DNA of 62,071 bases, from the NCBI GenBank assembly GCA_023438245.1, contig JAEXRD010000057.1, forward strand, positions 1 to 62,071, given 5' to 3'. This DNA is from Pseudomonadota bacterium. GTDB lineage: Bacteria > Desulfobacterota > Desulfovibrionia > Desulfovibrionales > Desulfovibrionaceae. Both the position numbers and the translations under genes were made by a program. The notes under the pieces were generated by a model that saw only the letters and a list, made by a program, of their open reading frames with translations, had not been told where the DNA came from and did no database searches. Below, in pieces: positions 24,884 to 36,054 of this stretch. Position 1 is the first letter of the stretch; the number at the start of each line of letters is the position of its first letter.

Positions 24884-27451
24884 TCAACGGGGCTGGCGGC
24901 CGCCGTTGTTTTGGGAGAGCACCCGGCCCAGGGCCTCGGCCATGCGCAGGCGCGACACCGGCTTGTCCAGCACCTCGGCCACGCCCAGCCTGCGCGCGGC
25001 CTCCAGCACGGCCCCGCCGCTGTTGCCCGTGCACAGCACCACCGGCAGGTCGGGCTTGAGCCCCAGGATCAACCCGGCCAGCTCCGTGCCGGAGATGCGC
25101 GGCATGACCTGGTCGGTGAGCAGCACGTCGAAGCTCTCCGGCCCCTCCATGAAGGCGGCCAGCGCCTCCTCGGCGGTGCGGGCCTTGGTCACGCGGTAGC
25201 CCAGCCCGCCGAGCGTCTCGGCCCAGACCTCCAGCAGCGCCGCCTCGTCGTCCACCAGCAGCACGTGGCCCCGGCCCGCGGGCGCGGTCCGGCCATTCTC
25301 CGCCCCGGCCTCGCCGGGGGCCTCGGCGCGCGGCAGGTACACGCTCATGGCGGTGCCGCCGCCGGGCCTGCTCTCCACCACGATGCCCCCGCCCAGCCTG
25401 CGCATGATGCCGTGCACCACGGCCAGGCCCATGCCCGTGCCCTCGCCGGGGCGCTTGGTGGTGAAGAAGGGATCGAAGATGCGGCCCAGGATCTCCGGCG
25501 GGATGCCCGGCCCGGTGTCGCGCACGGTGAGCCGCACGCAGGGCCCGGGGGGCAGCTCGGCCAACTCCGCCGGGCGGCCCTCGCCAAGCACCAGCTCGTC
25601 CAGGCCCACCTCCAGCGTGCCGCCGCCCTCGCCCAGCGCCTGCACCGCGTTGGTGCACAGGTTCAGCACCACCTGGTGCAACAGCGAGGGGTCGCCCATG
25701 ACGGTGCCGGTCTCGCGCGCGAGGTTGCGCCGCACCTGCACGCCGTGGGGCATGGTGACCATGAGGTGCTGGAGCACCTCCTTGACCAGCGGGCCCAGCG
25801 TGAGCGGTATGAGCCGGCCCTCGCCCTGGCGGCTGAAGGCCAGGATCTGGGCGATGAGCTCCTTGGCGCGGGTTCCGGCGCGCAGAATCTCCTGCACGCG
25901 GTGCTCCTGCGGGCCGCTGCCCTGGACGGAGAGCAGCACCATCTCGGCATAGCCCATCATCACGCCCAGGATGTTGTTGAAATCGTGCGCGATGCCCCCG
26001 GCCAGGGTGCCCAGGGCCTCCAGCTTGCGCGACTGCTCCAGCTGGTCCTCCAGCTCCTTCCAGCGCGAGACGTCGTGGGCCACCACGATGGTTCCGGCGT
26101 GCTCGTCGCGGGCGTCCACGTAGGGGCTGGCCGTGACCAGGAAATGCCCGCCCCAGCGCGGGATGGACAGCTCCTCCGAGGTGCAGGCCGAGCAGGAGGC
26201 CAGGGCCAGGATGCGCAGGGCCGCGTCGCCCTCGGTGCCCACCACCTCGCTCAGCGTCTTGCCCACGATGTCGCGCGGGTGCATGCCCAGGCGGTCGGCC
26301 AGGGTCATGTTCATGCGCCGGGCGTGCAGCACCTCGTCCAGGATCAGGATGCAGTCGGGCACGGAGTCGAAGGTGCGCTCCCACTCCTGCTTGGCCTGCA
26401 CGATGGCCTGCTCCACGCGGCTGCGCTCGCTGATGTCCACGCCCATGCGCCAGTCCTTCCAACGCTGGGACAGCCCCGGCAGGGGCAGCGTGCGCGAGAG
26501 GTCGGACCAGGCGATGGTGCGCACGCCGCCGTCCTTGCAGGCCAGGCGCACGTCGCGGTGTCCCAGGCTCTGGGAGGCGGCCCCGGCTGGCTGGCCGGGC
26601 TGGCCGGGCTTCGCCTTGGCCCTGGACCGCGCCGGGGCCAGGTCCGGAAAGATGCGCCGGGCCATGTCGCGGTCGCCCACCACCTCGTGGGCGGCATAGC
26701 CCGTGACGCGCTGGCACTCGCGGTTCCAGAAGGCGACGCGGCCCTGGGAGTCCAGCGCGGCCACCAGCACGGGCATGCCGTCGAGGATGCCGAGCAGCGC
26801 GGGATCGCCCAGGCCGGGGGCCAGCGCGCTTCCATTGGCGCCGCCCACACCGACGCCTGGCCCGCCCAGCGCGTCGCCGGAATATTCGCGCTCCAGCCGC
26901 GTGCCGAACAGGCCCGCCGCCACCTTGAGCAGCGACAGGGACTCGCGGCTCCAGGCGTGCTCCGGGTCCGGGGCGTCCACGCGCAGGAAGCCCGCCCAGC
27001 GCCCGTGGCGGCGCAGGGGCAGGATGGCGCAGGAGGCGGCCCCGGCGGACTCCAGCCAGATGCGCTCGACCTCGGGAAAATCACGGGAGGGCCCGCACAG
27101 GGCCGTTCCCTGGAACAGCTTCTGCGCCCAGCGGCCCAGGCCCAGCTCCAGGTAGCCCCGGCCCCCGCCGGGCCCGGGTGGCAGAGGCGCGCGCCCGGTC
27201 GCGGCGGCCTGGGCGGCCAGGCGCAGGCACAGGCAGCCGTGGGGGTCCTCCTCGTTGAGGTACAGGGCGGCGCGGTCCAGGTCTCCGCCCTGGACCAGGG
27301 CGCGCAGGGCGCGGGCCACGGGCACGGCCCGCTCCGCCAGCAGCTGGCCGGAGCAGGCGGCCAGGGCGCGTTCCAGGCGCAGGCCCTGCGCCCTCTGGTG
27401 CGGGGGGCCGTTGGAAGGGGCCTGGCGTCCCTGCGGGCGGTCGTTGGGCAT
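24884..27451 (-). CDS. Hybrid sensor histidine kinase (GAF-PAS-PAS-HisKA-HATPase-REC)
   Basis: The 855-residue cytoplasmic protein has no membrane span. Its domains are a GAF-like domain (about 20-210), a PAS domain (about 225-370), a second PAS (about 380-480), the phospho-acceptor helix with AHDFNN (GGIAHDFNNILGVMMGYAEM), a catalytic domain with LNLCTNAVQAL, RDTGPGIPPEIL and GTGMGLAVVHGIM, and a C-terminal receiver with VLLVDDEAAL, Asp in VLLTDQVMPR and the conserved Lys in VLDKPVS. The ATG at 27451 has AGGAAG upstream. No partner regulator is adjacent, and the ligand is unknown. It is convergent with uraA. Confidence 0.92.
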   Translation of the reverse strand: MPNDRPQGRQAPSNGPPHQRAQGLRLERALAACSGQLLAERAVPVARALRALVQGGDLDRAALYLNEEDPHGCLCLRLAAQAAATGRAPLPPGPGGGRGYLELGLGRWAQKLFQGTALCGPSRDFPEVERIWLESAGAASCAILPLRRHGRWAGFLRVDAPDPEHAWSRESLSLLKVAAGLFGTRLEREYSGDALGGPGVGVGGANGSALAPGLGDPALLGILDGMPVLVAALDSQGRVAFWNRECQRVTGYAAHEVVGDRDMARRIFPDLAPARSRAKAKPGQPGQPAGAASQSLGHRDVRLACKDGGVRTIAWSDLSRTLPLPGLSQRWKDWRMGVDISERSRVEQAIVQAKQEWERTFDSVPDCILILDEVLHARRMNMTLADRLGMHPRDIVGKTLSEVVGTEGDAALRILALASCSACTSEELSIPRWGGHFLVTASPYVDARDEHAGTIVVAHDVSRWKELEDQLEQSRKLEALGTLAGGIAHDFNNILGVMMGYAEMVLLSVQGSGPQEHRVQEILRAGTRAKELIAQILAFSRQGEGRLIPLTLGPLVKEVLQHLMVTMPHGVQVRRNLARETGTVMGDPSLLHQVVLNLCTNAVQALGEGGGTLEVGLDELVLGEGRPAELAELPPGPCVRLTVRDTGPGIPPEILGRIFDPFFTTKRPGEGTGMGLAVVHGIMRRLGGGIVVESRPGGGTAMSVYLPRAEAPGEAGAENGRTAPAGRGHVLLVDDEAALLEVWAETLGGLGYRVTKARTAEEALAAFMEGPESFDVLLTDQVMPRISGTELAGLILGLKPDLPVVLCTGNSGGAVLEAARRLGVAEVLDKPVSRLRMAEALGRVLSQNNGGRQPR

Positions 27452-27486
27452 GGTGCGCTTCCTGCGGGGCGGTATTGGCTTCTGGC

Positions 27487-28167
<681 letters not shown>

Positions 28168-28280
28168 GGTCTCCTCCTTTGGATTACGCGCTGCTGGGGT
28201 CATACCGCCGGGAGGCGGCGGGAACCCGCGCACTTTAGGACACTATGCCGGTCCGCGGCGGGGCGCAAGGCCCCCGGAAC

Positions 28281-29303
28281 TCACTGCACGGTCGAAGCGG
28301 GGGCCGCCGCTGGGCCGAGCAGGGTCAGGCCCAGGTCGCGCTCCGGCACGGTGATGCTGACCCCGGCGGCTCCGGGAAAGGCCCCGCGCGCGGGCTTATC
28401 GCGGCCCTCGGCCAGCGCGGCCCGGCGCAGGTTCTCCCCGGCGGTCTCGTAGTAGGCCGGGGCGGCCTCCAGGGCCTTCTCGAACAGGGTGCGGGCCTTG
28501 CCGCGCTCGCCCCGGAGCAGCAGCGCCCAGCCCAGGTTGTTCAGCGCGCGGGCCTCGTCGCCCCCGGCGCGAAAGGCCTCCAGGGCCTCGTCCGGACGGC
28601 CCAGGCGCACCAGCAGCAGGCCCAGGTTGTTGCACACGCGCTCCGTGCCCAGGCCGCGCTCCCTGGCCTTGCGGAAGATCACCTCGCCGCCGGGTAGGTC
28701 GCCCGCGAGCACCAGGGCCACGCCGAGGTTGTTGGCCAGCTCGGCGCGCACCTCGCGGCGGCGCTCCTCGGGCAGGCGCGCGATGCGCCCCTGGCACTGC
28801 GGCCCCAGGGCCGCGCGGTACTGCTCCGCCGCCTCCTGGTGGCGGCCCTGGCTTTGCAGCGCCATGCCCAGCAGGCTCTTGGCCCGCCAGGAGTCCGGCT
28901 CCAGCGCCACGGCGCGCGTGAGCGGCTCCACCGCCTCGCGCCCGCGGTCCAGCGCGGAGAGCGCCTCGCCGCGGATCTGGAGCGCACCGGCCAGGAGCGG
29001 GGAGTCCTGCCCATTCAGCCCGGCAATCGCCCCGTCCGCCGCGGCCAGGGCCTCCTGGCCCTTGCCCAGGCCCAGCAGCGCGCGGGCGCGCTTGAGCACG
29101 AGCCCGGGCTGGCCAGGGCTGGACTTGAGCGCACGGTCGTAGGCCAACAGCGCCAGGTCCGGCCTGCCGGAACGCATCTGGGTGTCGGCCAGCAGCTCCT
29201 GCGGACCGGCCAGGGTCATTTCCGGGCGGGGGCCGGAGGTTCCGGCGCAGGCGGCCAGGGCCAGGCAGGCAAGCAAAATGGAAAGGACGGGGGTGGCGCG
29301 CAT
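28281..29303 (-). CDS. tadD: TPR-repeat pilus assembly lipoprotein (TadD-like)
   Basis: The 340-residue product has a lipoprotein signal (MRATPVLSILLACLALAAC) and at least five tetratricopeptide repeats, for example LALLAYDRALKSSPGQPGLV, RAKSLLGMALQSQGRHQEAA and ERVCNNLGLLLVRLGRPDEA. TadD proteins are outer-membrane pilotin-like factors that help the secretin assemble. It is the last gene of the tad operon, 15 bp after tadC. The C-terminal 50 residues are Ala/Pro-rich. Confidence 0.85.
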   Translation of the reverse strand: MRATPVLSILLACLALAACAGTSGPRPEMTLAGPQELLADTQMRSGRPDLALLAYDRALKSSPGQPGLVLKRARALLGLGKGQEALAAADGAIAGLNGQDSPLLAGALQIRGEALSALDRGREAVEPLTRAVALEPDSWRAKSLLGMALQSQGRHQEAAEQYRAALGPQCQGRIARLPEERRREVRAELANNLGVALVLAGDLPGGEVIFRKARERGLGTERVCNNLGLLLVRLGRPDEALEAFRAGGDEARALNNLGWALLLRGERGKARTLFEKALEAAPAYYETAGENLRRAALAEGRDKPARGAFPGAAGVSITVPERDLGLTLLGPAAAPASTVQ

Positions 29304-29318
29304 GGCGTACTCCTGGGG

Positions 29319-30284
29319 TTATTGCTGTCCGATGCGGGTGAACACGTGCATGAGCTGGATGGCCGCCGGGCCGATGATGACGGCGAACAGGGCCGGAAAG
29401 ATGCACAGGATGAGCGGGAACAAAAGCTTGGTGGGCAGCTTGGCGGCCTTCTCCTCGGCCCGCTGGAAGCGACCGGTGCGCAGGGTGTCGGAATACACGC
29501 GCAGGGTGCGCGCCACGCTGATGCCGAACAGGTCGGCCTGGATGAGCAGCGTCACCAGGCTCTGCACGTCCTCCAGGCCGGTGCGCTCGGCCAGGTCCTT
29601 CAGCGCCTGCTGGCGTTGCCTGCCCGCGCGCATGGCCAGGGTCATGGTGCGCAGCTCGCCGCTGACGCCGGGGGCGCTCTGGGCCAGCTCGGTGCTCACG
29701 CGGTTGATGGCCTGGTCCAGGCCCATGCCCGCCTCCACGCAGACCACCAGCAGGTCCAGGGCGTCGGGCAGCTCGCACAAGAGCTGGTTGCGGCGATCGG
29801 CCACCTTGCCGCGCAGCCACATGTTGGGCGCGAAGCTGCCCGCCAGCGCCAGAGCCAGCGCGCCGACGATCATGGCGTTGGCCGGAGGGGTCTTGGGCAG
29901 CAGCAGGCACACGCCCAGGAACAGCACCGGCGGCAGCAGGCACAGCGCGGCCTTGGCCCCGTGGAAGGTGGCCGCGGCGTTCGGCCCGCGAAAGCCCGCG
30001 CGCATGAGGTCCAGCCGGGTCTGGTCCTGTCCGTCCGCCTGTCCCGAGGGCCCGGCCATGCGGCCCAGGTGGCGGAAGGCCTCGGTGAGCCGCCCGGCCA
30101 GGCGGGACAGGGCCGGGGCCTCGGCCTGCGCCGGGGCCAGGCCCATGACCCGGGCGATCTTGCCGGACATGCGGGCGGCGCGCTCGGCCTGCCTGCGCGT
30201 GGAGAGCACGGACAGCCCGGCCAGCAGCACCGCGCCGAAGGCCAGGGCCGCGGCCAGCATCGGGATGAGCGGGCTTTGTTCCAT
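29319..30284 (-). CDS. tadC: Tad pilus inner-membrane platform protein TadC
   Basis: The 321-residue membrane protein has an N-terminal TM helix, a cytoplasmic helical stretch, and the type II secretion F domain ELPDALDLLVVCVEAGMGLD...RVSTELAQSAPGVSGEL, followed by C-terminal TM helices ending in MHVFTRIGQQ. With TadB it forms the platform on which the TadA ATPase drives Flp pilus growth. It starts ten bases upstream of the tadB stop side in a continuous operon. Confidence 0.93.
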   Translation of the reverse strand: MEQSPLIPMLAAALAFGAVLLAGLSVLSTRRQAERAARMSGKIARVMGLAPAQAEAPALSRLAGRLTEAFRHLGRMAGPSGQADGQDQTRLDLMRAGFRGPNAAATFHGAKAALCLLPPVLFLGVCLLLPKTPPANAMIVGALALALAGSFAPNMWLRGKVADRRNQLLCELPDALDLLVVCVEAGMGLDQAINRVSTELAQSAPGVSGELRTMTLAMRAGRQRQQALKDLAERTGLEDVQSLVTLLIQADLFGISVARTLRVYSDTLRTGRFQRAEEKAAKLPTKLLFPLILCIFPALFAVIIGPAAIQLMHVFTRIGQQ

Positions 30285-30293
30285 GGCCGCCTC

Positions 30294-31271
30294 CTAGACC
30301 TTGAAGGAGATCATCTTGCGGATGACCAGCGCGCCGATGGTCATCATGGTCAGGTTCACGCCGATGAGCATGCGGCCCAGGTCCTCGGTGAACAGCAGGC
30401 CCATGTAGCCGGGATTGATGAGGAAGATGATGCCCGCGATGGCGAAGGGCAGGGCCAGCAGAATCCAGGCCGAGAGCCGGCCCTCGGCCGAGAGGATGCG
30501 GATGCGGCCATAGAGCTTGAAGCGCTCGCGGATGAGGCTGGCGGTGTTGCCCACGATCTCCGAGAGGTTGCCGCCGGTCTCGCGCTGGATGTTCACGCTG
30601 ACCACGAAGAACTGCAGGTCCGGGCAGTCCACGCGCTCCAGCAGGTTTGAGAGCGCGCGGTCCACGTCCACGCCGAAGTTGATCTCGTCCAGCGTGGTGG
30701 CGAACTCCGGGCCAAGGGGGTCGGGGAATTCGTCGGCCACCATGCGCATGCCGCCGGAAAACGTGTTGCCCGCCTTGAGCGCCCGGGCCACGAGGTCCAG
30801 GGCGTCGGGCAGCTGGCGGCCAAAGGCGGCCATGCGCTTGGCCCGGCGCGAGTATACCCGCAGGATGGGCAGCGGGGCCAGGCAGGCGCCGATGGCCAGG
30901 CCGACGAGCAGCGAACCCGTGGCCAGCGTGGCCAGGGCCCAGGCGCACACGCCGATGAGCGCGGCCACCAGCACGTGCGTCCCGGCGTTGCCGCGCTCCC
31001 CGGCCTGGCGCAGGGCCTTCTCGAAGGCGCGCACCCAGTTCAGGCCGGAGAGGAAGCGGTGCAGCCAAGGCACTTCGCTGTAGCGCACGCGGCGCACCAG
31101 GTCGCGCGCGCTCACCTCCGGACCGGCCAGGGCCAGCGCGCCCAGGCGCGAGTCCACGCGCTCGCGGCGGCGGCGGGAGGCGGCACCCGCCAGCCCCAGG
31201 CCGAACCAGGCCAGCAGCAGCACGGAAAGCATCACCAGCGTGGCTATGAGAATCGGCAGGGCAAGCGGCAT
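30294..31271 (-). CDS. tadB: Tad pilus inner-membrane platform protein TadB
   Basis: The 325-residue protein carries a T2SSF domain (QLPDALDLVARALKAGNTFSGGMRMV ... read in part) flanked by four TM helices, two near residues 95-140 and two at the C-terminus. The order TadA-TadB-TadC is the standard one. A cytosine-rich gap of nine bases with GGAGGAGACC precedes the ATG. Confidence 0.93.
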   Translation of the reverse strand: MPLALPILIATLVMLSVLLLAWFGLGLAGAASRRRRERVDSRLGALALAGPEVSARDLVRRVRYSEVPWLHRFLSGLNWVRAFEKALRQAGERGNAGTHVLVAALIGVCAWALATLATGSLLVGLAIGACLAPLPILRVYSRRAKRMAAFGRQLPDALDLVARALKAGNTFSGGMRMVADEFPDPLGPEFATTLDEINFGVDVDRALSNLLERVDCPDLQFFVVSVNIQRETGGNLSEIVGNTASLIRERFKLYGRIRILSAEGRLSAWILLALPFAIAGIIFLINPGYMGLLFTEDLGRMLIGVNLTMMTIGALVIRKMISFKV

Positions 31272-31280
31272 GGTCTCCTC

Positions 31281-32729
<1,449 letters not shown>

Positions 32730-32738
32730 GCGTCCCTC

Positions 32739-33980
32739 CTAGGCCGAATGGCGTCCCAGATTCAGGACAGGGGCCACGGACTTGAGCCGGGCCCAGAGCG
32801 CCCCGGCCCGACCTCCGGCCTGGGCCCCGGTCTGGCCGCCCTCCACGAGCCTGCCCAGGCCGCGCGCCAGTTCCCGGCCCATGGCCGCATACGCGCGGGC
32901 CAGCGGGCAGCGGGGGTCGGCCTCGGCCAGGGGGCGGCCCTCGTTGATGGCCGAGAGCGCGGCCTGGTAGTCGTTGAGGATGCGCCAGGAAATCTTCATG
33001 CGCAGGATGTCCTCGGCCTGGGCCGCGCCGATGTCCGACTGGCTGGTGGTGCGGTTGGCCACCAGGCGCACCCGGCCCTCCAGGTGCGGGCGCGCCGCGC
33101 GCACGGCCTCCAGGAAGCGCTTGGCCCGCGCCAGGCACGGCAGGGAGAGATCCAGCACCAGCAGCACGTCGTCGGCCATTTCCAGGGCCTCCAGCGCGGC
33201 CTCGTCCTGGCCGGTGCCCGCGTCCACCACCACCTGGGCGTAGACCTGGCGCATCAGCCCCAGCACCTGGCGCAGGGCGCCCGGGTCCAGGGCCGCGCCC
33301 CCGCCGAAGTCCGGCGCGGGCAGCACGGCCAGGCCCGAGGAGTGCCGGGCCATGACGCTTTCCAGGTAGGTGGCGTCCAGGCGCTCGATGTTCGCGGCCA
33401 CGTCGGCCCAGGTGTAGGCGTGCTCCAGGTCCAGGAAGATGGGCGTCTCGCCCTGGGGCGCGGCCAGGTCCAGGAGCGCGGTGGGAGCGTGCTGGCACAG
33501 GGCGTGGGCCAGGTTCACGGCCACGGTGGTGGCCCCCACCCCGCCCTTGGCCCCCAGCACCAGGATGACGCGACCGCCCTGCTCCGGCCTGCCGGGCTGG
33601 GCGTCCACGCCGCGGGAGCGCTGGCGCAGGCGCTGGAGCGCCGCTTCCAGCTCGGCGGGGTTGAGCGGCTCGGACAGGTACTCGCCGATGCCCGCGCGCA
33701 TGGCCGCCAGCAGCAGGGCGGGGTCCGGGCCCATCCCGGCTGGCCCGGAGGGCCCGCACAGGATCACCGCGCGCGCCCGGCCCTCGTCCAGCAGGGTCCG
33801 GGCCTGGCCCAGGGCTGCTTCCGCGCCCGTTTCGGGCACGGCCAGCAGCACGGCCTCGGCCTTGGCCGACCAGGCCGGGGGCAGCACGTCGATGCCCTGG
33901 CCGACCAAAGCGGCCTCCAGCGCCCGGGCGCGGCCCTGGTCCTGCGCCAGTATGCTGATGCCCGTCCTGCCTGCGTTCAT
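32739..33980 (-). CDS. tadZ: Tad pilus localisation ATPase (TadZ/CpaE)
   Basis: The 413-residue product has an N-terminal atypical receiver domain (about 1-120; the Asp of the usual phosphorylation site is not clearly kept) and a C-terminal MinD/ParA-like ATPase with a deviant Walker A (LVLGAKGGVGATTVAVNLA) and VVVDAGTGQDEAALEALEMAD. CpaE/TadZ proteins place the pilus machine at the pole. The ATG at 33980 follows AAGGAGAACCGACC; the frame is open far upstream but lacks a site there. Confidence 0.92.
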   Translation of the reverse strand: MNAGRTGISILAQDQGRARALEAALVGQGIDVLPPAWSAKAEAVLLAVPETGAEAALGQARTLLDEGRARAVILCGPSGPAGMGPDPALLLAAMRAGIGEYLSEPLNPAELEAALQRLRQRSRGVDAQPGRPEQGGRVILVLGAKGGVGATTVAVNLAHALCQHAPTALLDLAAPQGETPIFLDLEHAYTWADVAANIERLDATYLESVMARHSSGLAVLPAPDFGGGAALDPGALRQVLGLMRQVYAQVVVDAGTGQDEAALEALEMADDVLLVLDLSLPCLARAKRFLEAVRAARPHLEGRVRLVANRTTSQSDIGAAQAEDILRMKISWRILNDYQAALSAINEGRPLAEADPRCPLARAYAAMGRELARGLGRLVEGGQTGAQAGGRAGALWARLKSVAPVLNLGRHSA

Positions 33981-34024
33981 GGTCGGTTCTCCTTGTCTCG
34001 GCGTTGGCCGCGTTGGTGTCGGCC

Positions 34025-34465
34025 CTATTGGCCGGCGCCCCGGCTGGAATCCGGGATGAGCATGGCCGTGGCCAGCATGCCGTTTCCGCCGCCGGTGTCC
34101 TTGGGGGTGTAGGGCACGGCCCGCACGAAGCGACCCTTGATGTTGCCCTTGCCGTCGATGCCTTCCACAAACACAGCGCCCAGCTGGTGCACCTTCACGT
34201 AGGTGCGGCCCGAGGTGGGGGGATAGAGGGGGTCGTAGAAGGGGATGAGCGCCACGCGGGGGCTCAGCAGCGGATCCTTGAACCGGCTGCCCTTGATGGC
34301 CTTGCTCGCGCTGTCCCAGTAGGCACCGGAGTCCTCGGCGATGAGGTCGAGCACGCCCTGCCTGGTAGGACCCACCTTGTTGCCCGGCTCGGTCTGCAGC
34401 TTGTCGCCCGGCTCCACCACCGCGATATTGCTTCCATCGCACCCGGCGATGTTGGTGTTGTACAC
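34025..34465 (-). CDS. C-terminal part of TadG-like pilus protein, downstream of an in-frame UGA
   Basis: This 146-codon stretch begins with the GTG that directly follows the TGA ending the TadG-like gene, in the same frame with no intervening base. The segments VVEPGDKLQTEPGNKVGPTRQGVLDLIAED (in part) and SPRVALIPFYDPLYPP match the C-terminal domain expected in full-length TadE/TadG-like pilus proteins of this lineage. It has no ribosome site and no signal peptide of its own, so it is unlikely to be an independent protein. It is best read together with 34466-35212 as one gene whose UGA is a selenocysteine codon, a nonsense mutation or a sequencing error. Confidence 0.7.
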   Translation of the reverse strand: MYNTNIAGCDGSNIAVVEPGDKLQTEPGNKVGPTRQGVLDLIAEDSGAYWDSASKAIKGSRFKDPLLSPRVALIPFYDPLYPPTSGRTYVKVHQLGAVFVEGIDGKGNIKGRFVRAVPYTPKDTGGGNGMLATAMLIPDSSRGAGQ

Positions 34466-34468
34466 TCA
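34435..34468 (-). promoter_or_regulatory. In-frame UGA with SECIS-like hairpin in the TadG-like gene
   Basis: The TGA is at 34466-34468. After 20 bases comes the loop CGGGT (34441-34445) of a perfect 6-bp hairpin, CATCGC/GCGATG (34446-34451 and 34435-34440). Bacterial SECIS elements are known to have a loop 16-37 bases after the UGA with a G among its first two loop bases; this one fits. A short hairpin can arise by chance in GC-rich DNA. Confidence 0.4.
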
Positions 34469-35212
34469 AGCACCGGGTACGGGGATGCCCTTGTTCAGGG
34501 GCGGATAGTTGATGGCGTTGTACTGGCTGGGCACGATGGTGTCGCTGGGGTCGCCCACCTTGAGGGTGACCTGCGCGCCCACATCCGCCGCGCCGAAGCC
34601 CTGCACCTGCACGGTGGCCATCTCCTTGGCGCTGTCCACGTCGAGCATGCCGTTGCCGTAGTAGCCGCTGTAGCTGGGCTCGGCGTAGTCGTTCCAGGAG
34701 AACTTGGTGGCCACGCTCCAGGGCTTGAGGCACTTGCTGGAGGCGGCGTTGATGTAGCCCGCGCGCGCCCTGGCCGAGAGGTCGGCCTCCTCCTTGCCCA
34801 CCGCCCCGCCGAAGAACAGGTCCATGGCGTTGGCCCGGGCCTTGGCGCGGCGCACGGTCACCTCCACCTGGTTGGGGCTGGAGGTGCTGGGCACGCCGTC
34901 CTTGTAGAACACGATGTCCGAGTCCTGCAGGGCCACGGAGGGGTTGTCCTGCCCGTCCAGGTTGGCCCGGCCGTAGTCCAGGATCACGCTGCGGACCTTG
35001 GTCAGGTCGCTGCCGTAGGAAATGAGCGCGCCCGCCCCGGCCATGGCCGCGGCGTCGGCGCTGGTCTGCAGGCTGCTGCGGCGCACGTGCATGGCGGCCA
35101 AATCCACCGCCAGCGCGGCCACGCCCGCCAGGGCCACCAGCACCAGGGCCAGGATGAGCCCGGCGGCCCCGCGTTCGTCGCTCCACAGGCGCTTCAGATG
35201 ATGCCTCTTCAT
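34466..35212 (-). CDS. tadG: TadG-like Flp pilus protein (N-terminal part, ends at in-frame UGA)
   Basis: The 248-residue part starts with a TadE/TadG-type N-terminus: a short charged leader ending DERGAAG, then the TM helix LILALVLVALAGVAALAVDLA and HVRRSSLQTSADAAAMAGA, the hallmark of the Tad_G family. The extracellular part follows, up to LNKGIPVPGA, where TGA stops the frame. The same frame continues for 146 codons with sequence that looks like the rest of the domain. TadG is a pseudopilin-like membrane protein needed for pilus assembly. The full gene would be 34025-35212. Confidence 0.85.
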   Translation of the reverse strand: MKRHHLKRLWSDERGAAGLILALVLVALAGVAALAVDLAAMHVRRSSLQTSADAAAMAGAGALISYGSDLTKVRSVILDYGRANLDGQDNPSVALQDSDIVFYKDGVPSTSSPNQVEVTVRRAKARANAMDLFFGGAVGKEEADLSARARAGYINAASSKCLKPWSVATKFSWNDYAEPSYSGYYGNGMLDVDSAKEMATVQVQGFGAADVGAQVTLKVGDPSDTIVPSQYNAINYPPLNKGIPVPGA

Positions 35213-35221
35213 GGCTGCCTC

Positions 35222-35620
35222 CTACTCGCGCCGGGCCGTGGCGGCCATGCTGATGCCCTGCGGGAACAGCCCGCCCCAGGTGGCCAGCGCGTAGTTCTTC
35301 AGGTCGTACTTCACCGTCACCTTCATGGCCGTGCCGCGCGTGGAGTCGGCCACGGCGGGGCTCACCAGCACCGTCACCTTGGCCGGGTCCAGCCCGGCGG
35401 CGCTGACGTGGGTGCGCACGGCCTGGCCGGGGTCCTGGCCCCTGGCGGCCTGGAAGGCCCCCTCGTGGGCCGCGCGCGACACGGTGTGGGACACGCCCAG
35501 GTAGCGGCTGAAATCAACGATGCCCAGCAAAAGCGGAACGAGCACCAGGGCCACCCCGAGGGCGAACTCCATGGTGGCCGAACCGCGCTGGGCGCTCCCT
35601 TGTGGCGAGTTTGCGCGCAT
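35222..35620 (-). CDS. tadE: TadE-like pseudopilin
   Basis: The 132-residue product has the TadE pattern: short leader MRANSPQGSAQRGSATMEFA with the cleavage/processing-like G-SATMEFALG motif and a single hydrophobic helix (VALVLVPLLLGIVDFSRYL). It is one of two adjacent TadE-type genes, 12 bp apart. These minor pilins are processed by the prepilin peptidase in other species. Confidence 0.88.
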   Translation of the reverse strand: MRANSPQGSAQRGSATMEFALGVALVLVPLLLGIVDFSRYLGVSHTVSRAAHEGAFQAARGQDPGQAVRTHVSAAGLDPAKVTVLVSPAVADSTRGTAMKVTVKYDLKNYALATWGGLFPQGISMAATARRE

Positions 35621-35631
35621 GGCTGTCCTCC

Positions 35632-36054
35632 CTACGGCTGGTGGATCATGACGCTGGTTGCGGTCACGGTCCGGTGCTTGCCGATTTCGGCATCAAGCTG
35701 GGACAGGGTCAGAAAATCGAAGCCTACGCTGACGGTGACGCTCACGGGCTGGCCCTTCTGGCGCGCGCCGATGCTCACCGAGGGGGCCGTGGGGATGCCC
35801 CCGCCCAGCACGCGGCTGGTGGCCACGTCGGCCACGGCGCTGTCCGTGGGGCCGCTCATCACGGCCATGCGCGCGGCCTCGGCGGCGGCGGAGCTGACCA
35901 CGGTCTGCGCCCAGAGCAGGCGTCCGAAATCGATGCAGGCCAGCGTGAGCAGCATGAGCAGGGGCAGCAGCATGGCCGCCTCCACGGAGATGCCGCCGCG
36001 CTGGCGCTTGCGGGTGGTGCCGGGGCTGACGGATGTGATGCGTGCGTTCATCAC
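35632..36054 (-). CDS. TadE-like pseudopilin
   Basis: The 140-residue product has a basic leader (TRKRQRGGISVEAAMLLPLL) with the G-x-x-VE processing motif, one TM helix, and the usual IDFGRLLWAQTVVSSAAAEAARMA continuation (in part). Its start overlaps the preceding small lipoprotein gene by four bases. Confidence 0.87.
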   Translation of the reverse strand: MMNARITSVSPGTTRKRQRGGISVEAAMLLPLLMLLTLACIDFGRLLWAQTVVSSAAAEAARMAVMSGPTDSAVADVATSRVLGGGIPTAPSVSIGARQKGQPVSVTVSVGFDFLTLSQLDAEIGKHRTVTATSVMIHQP

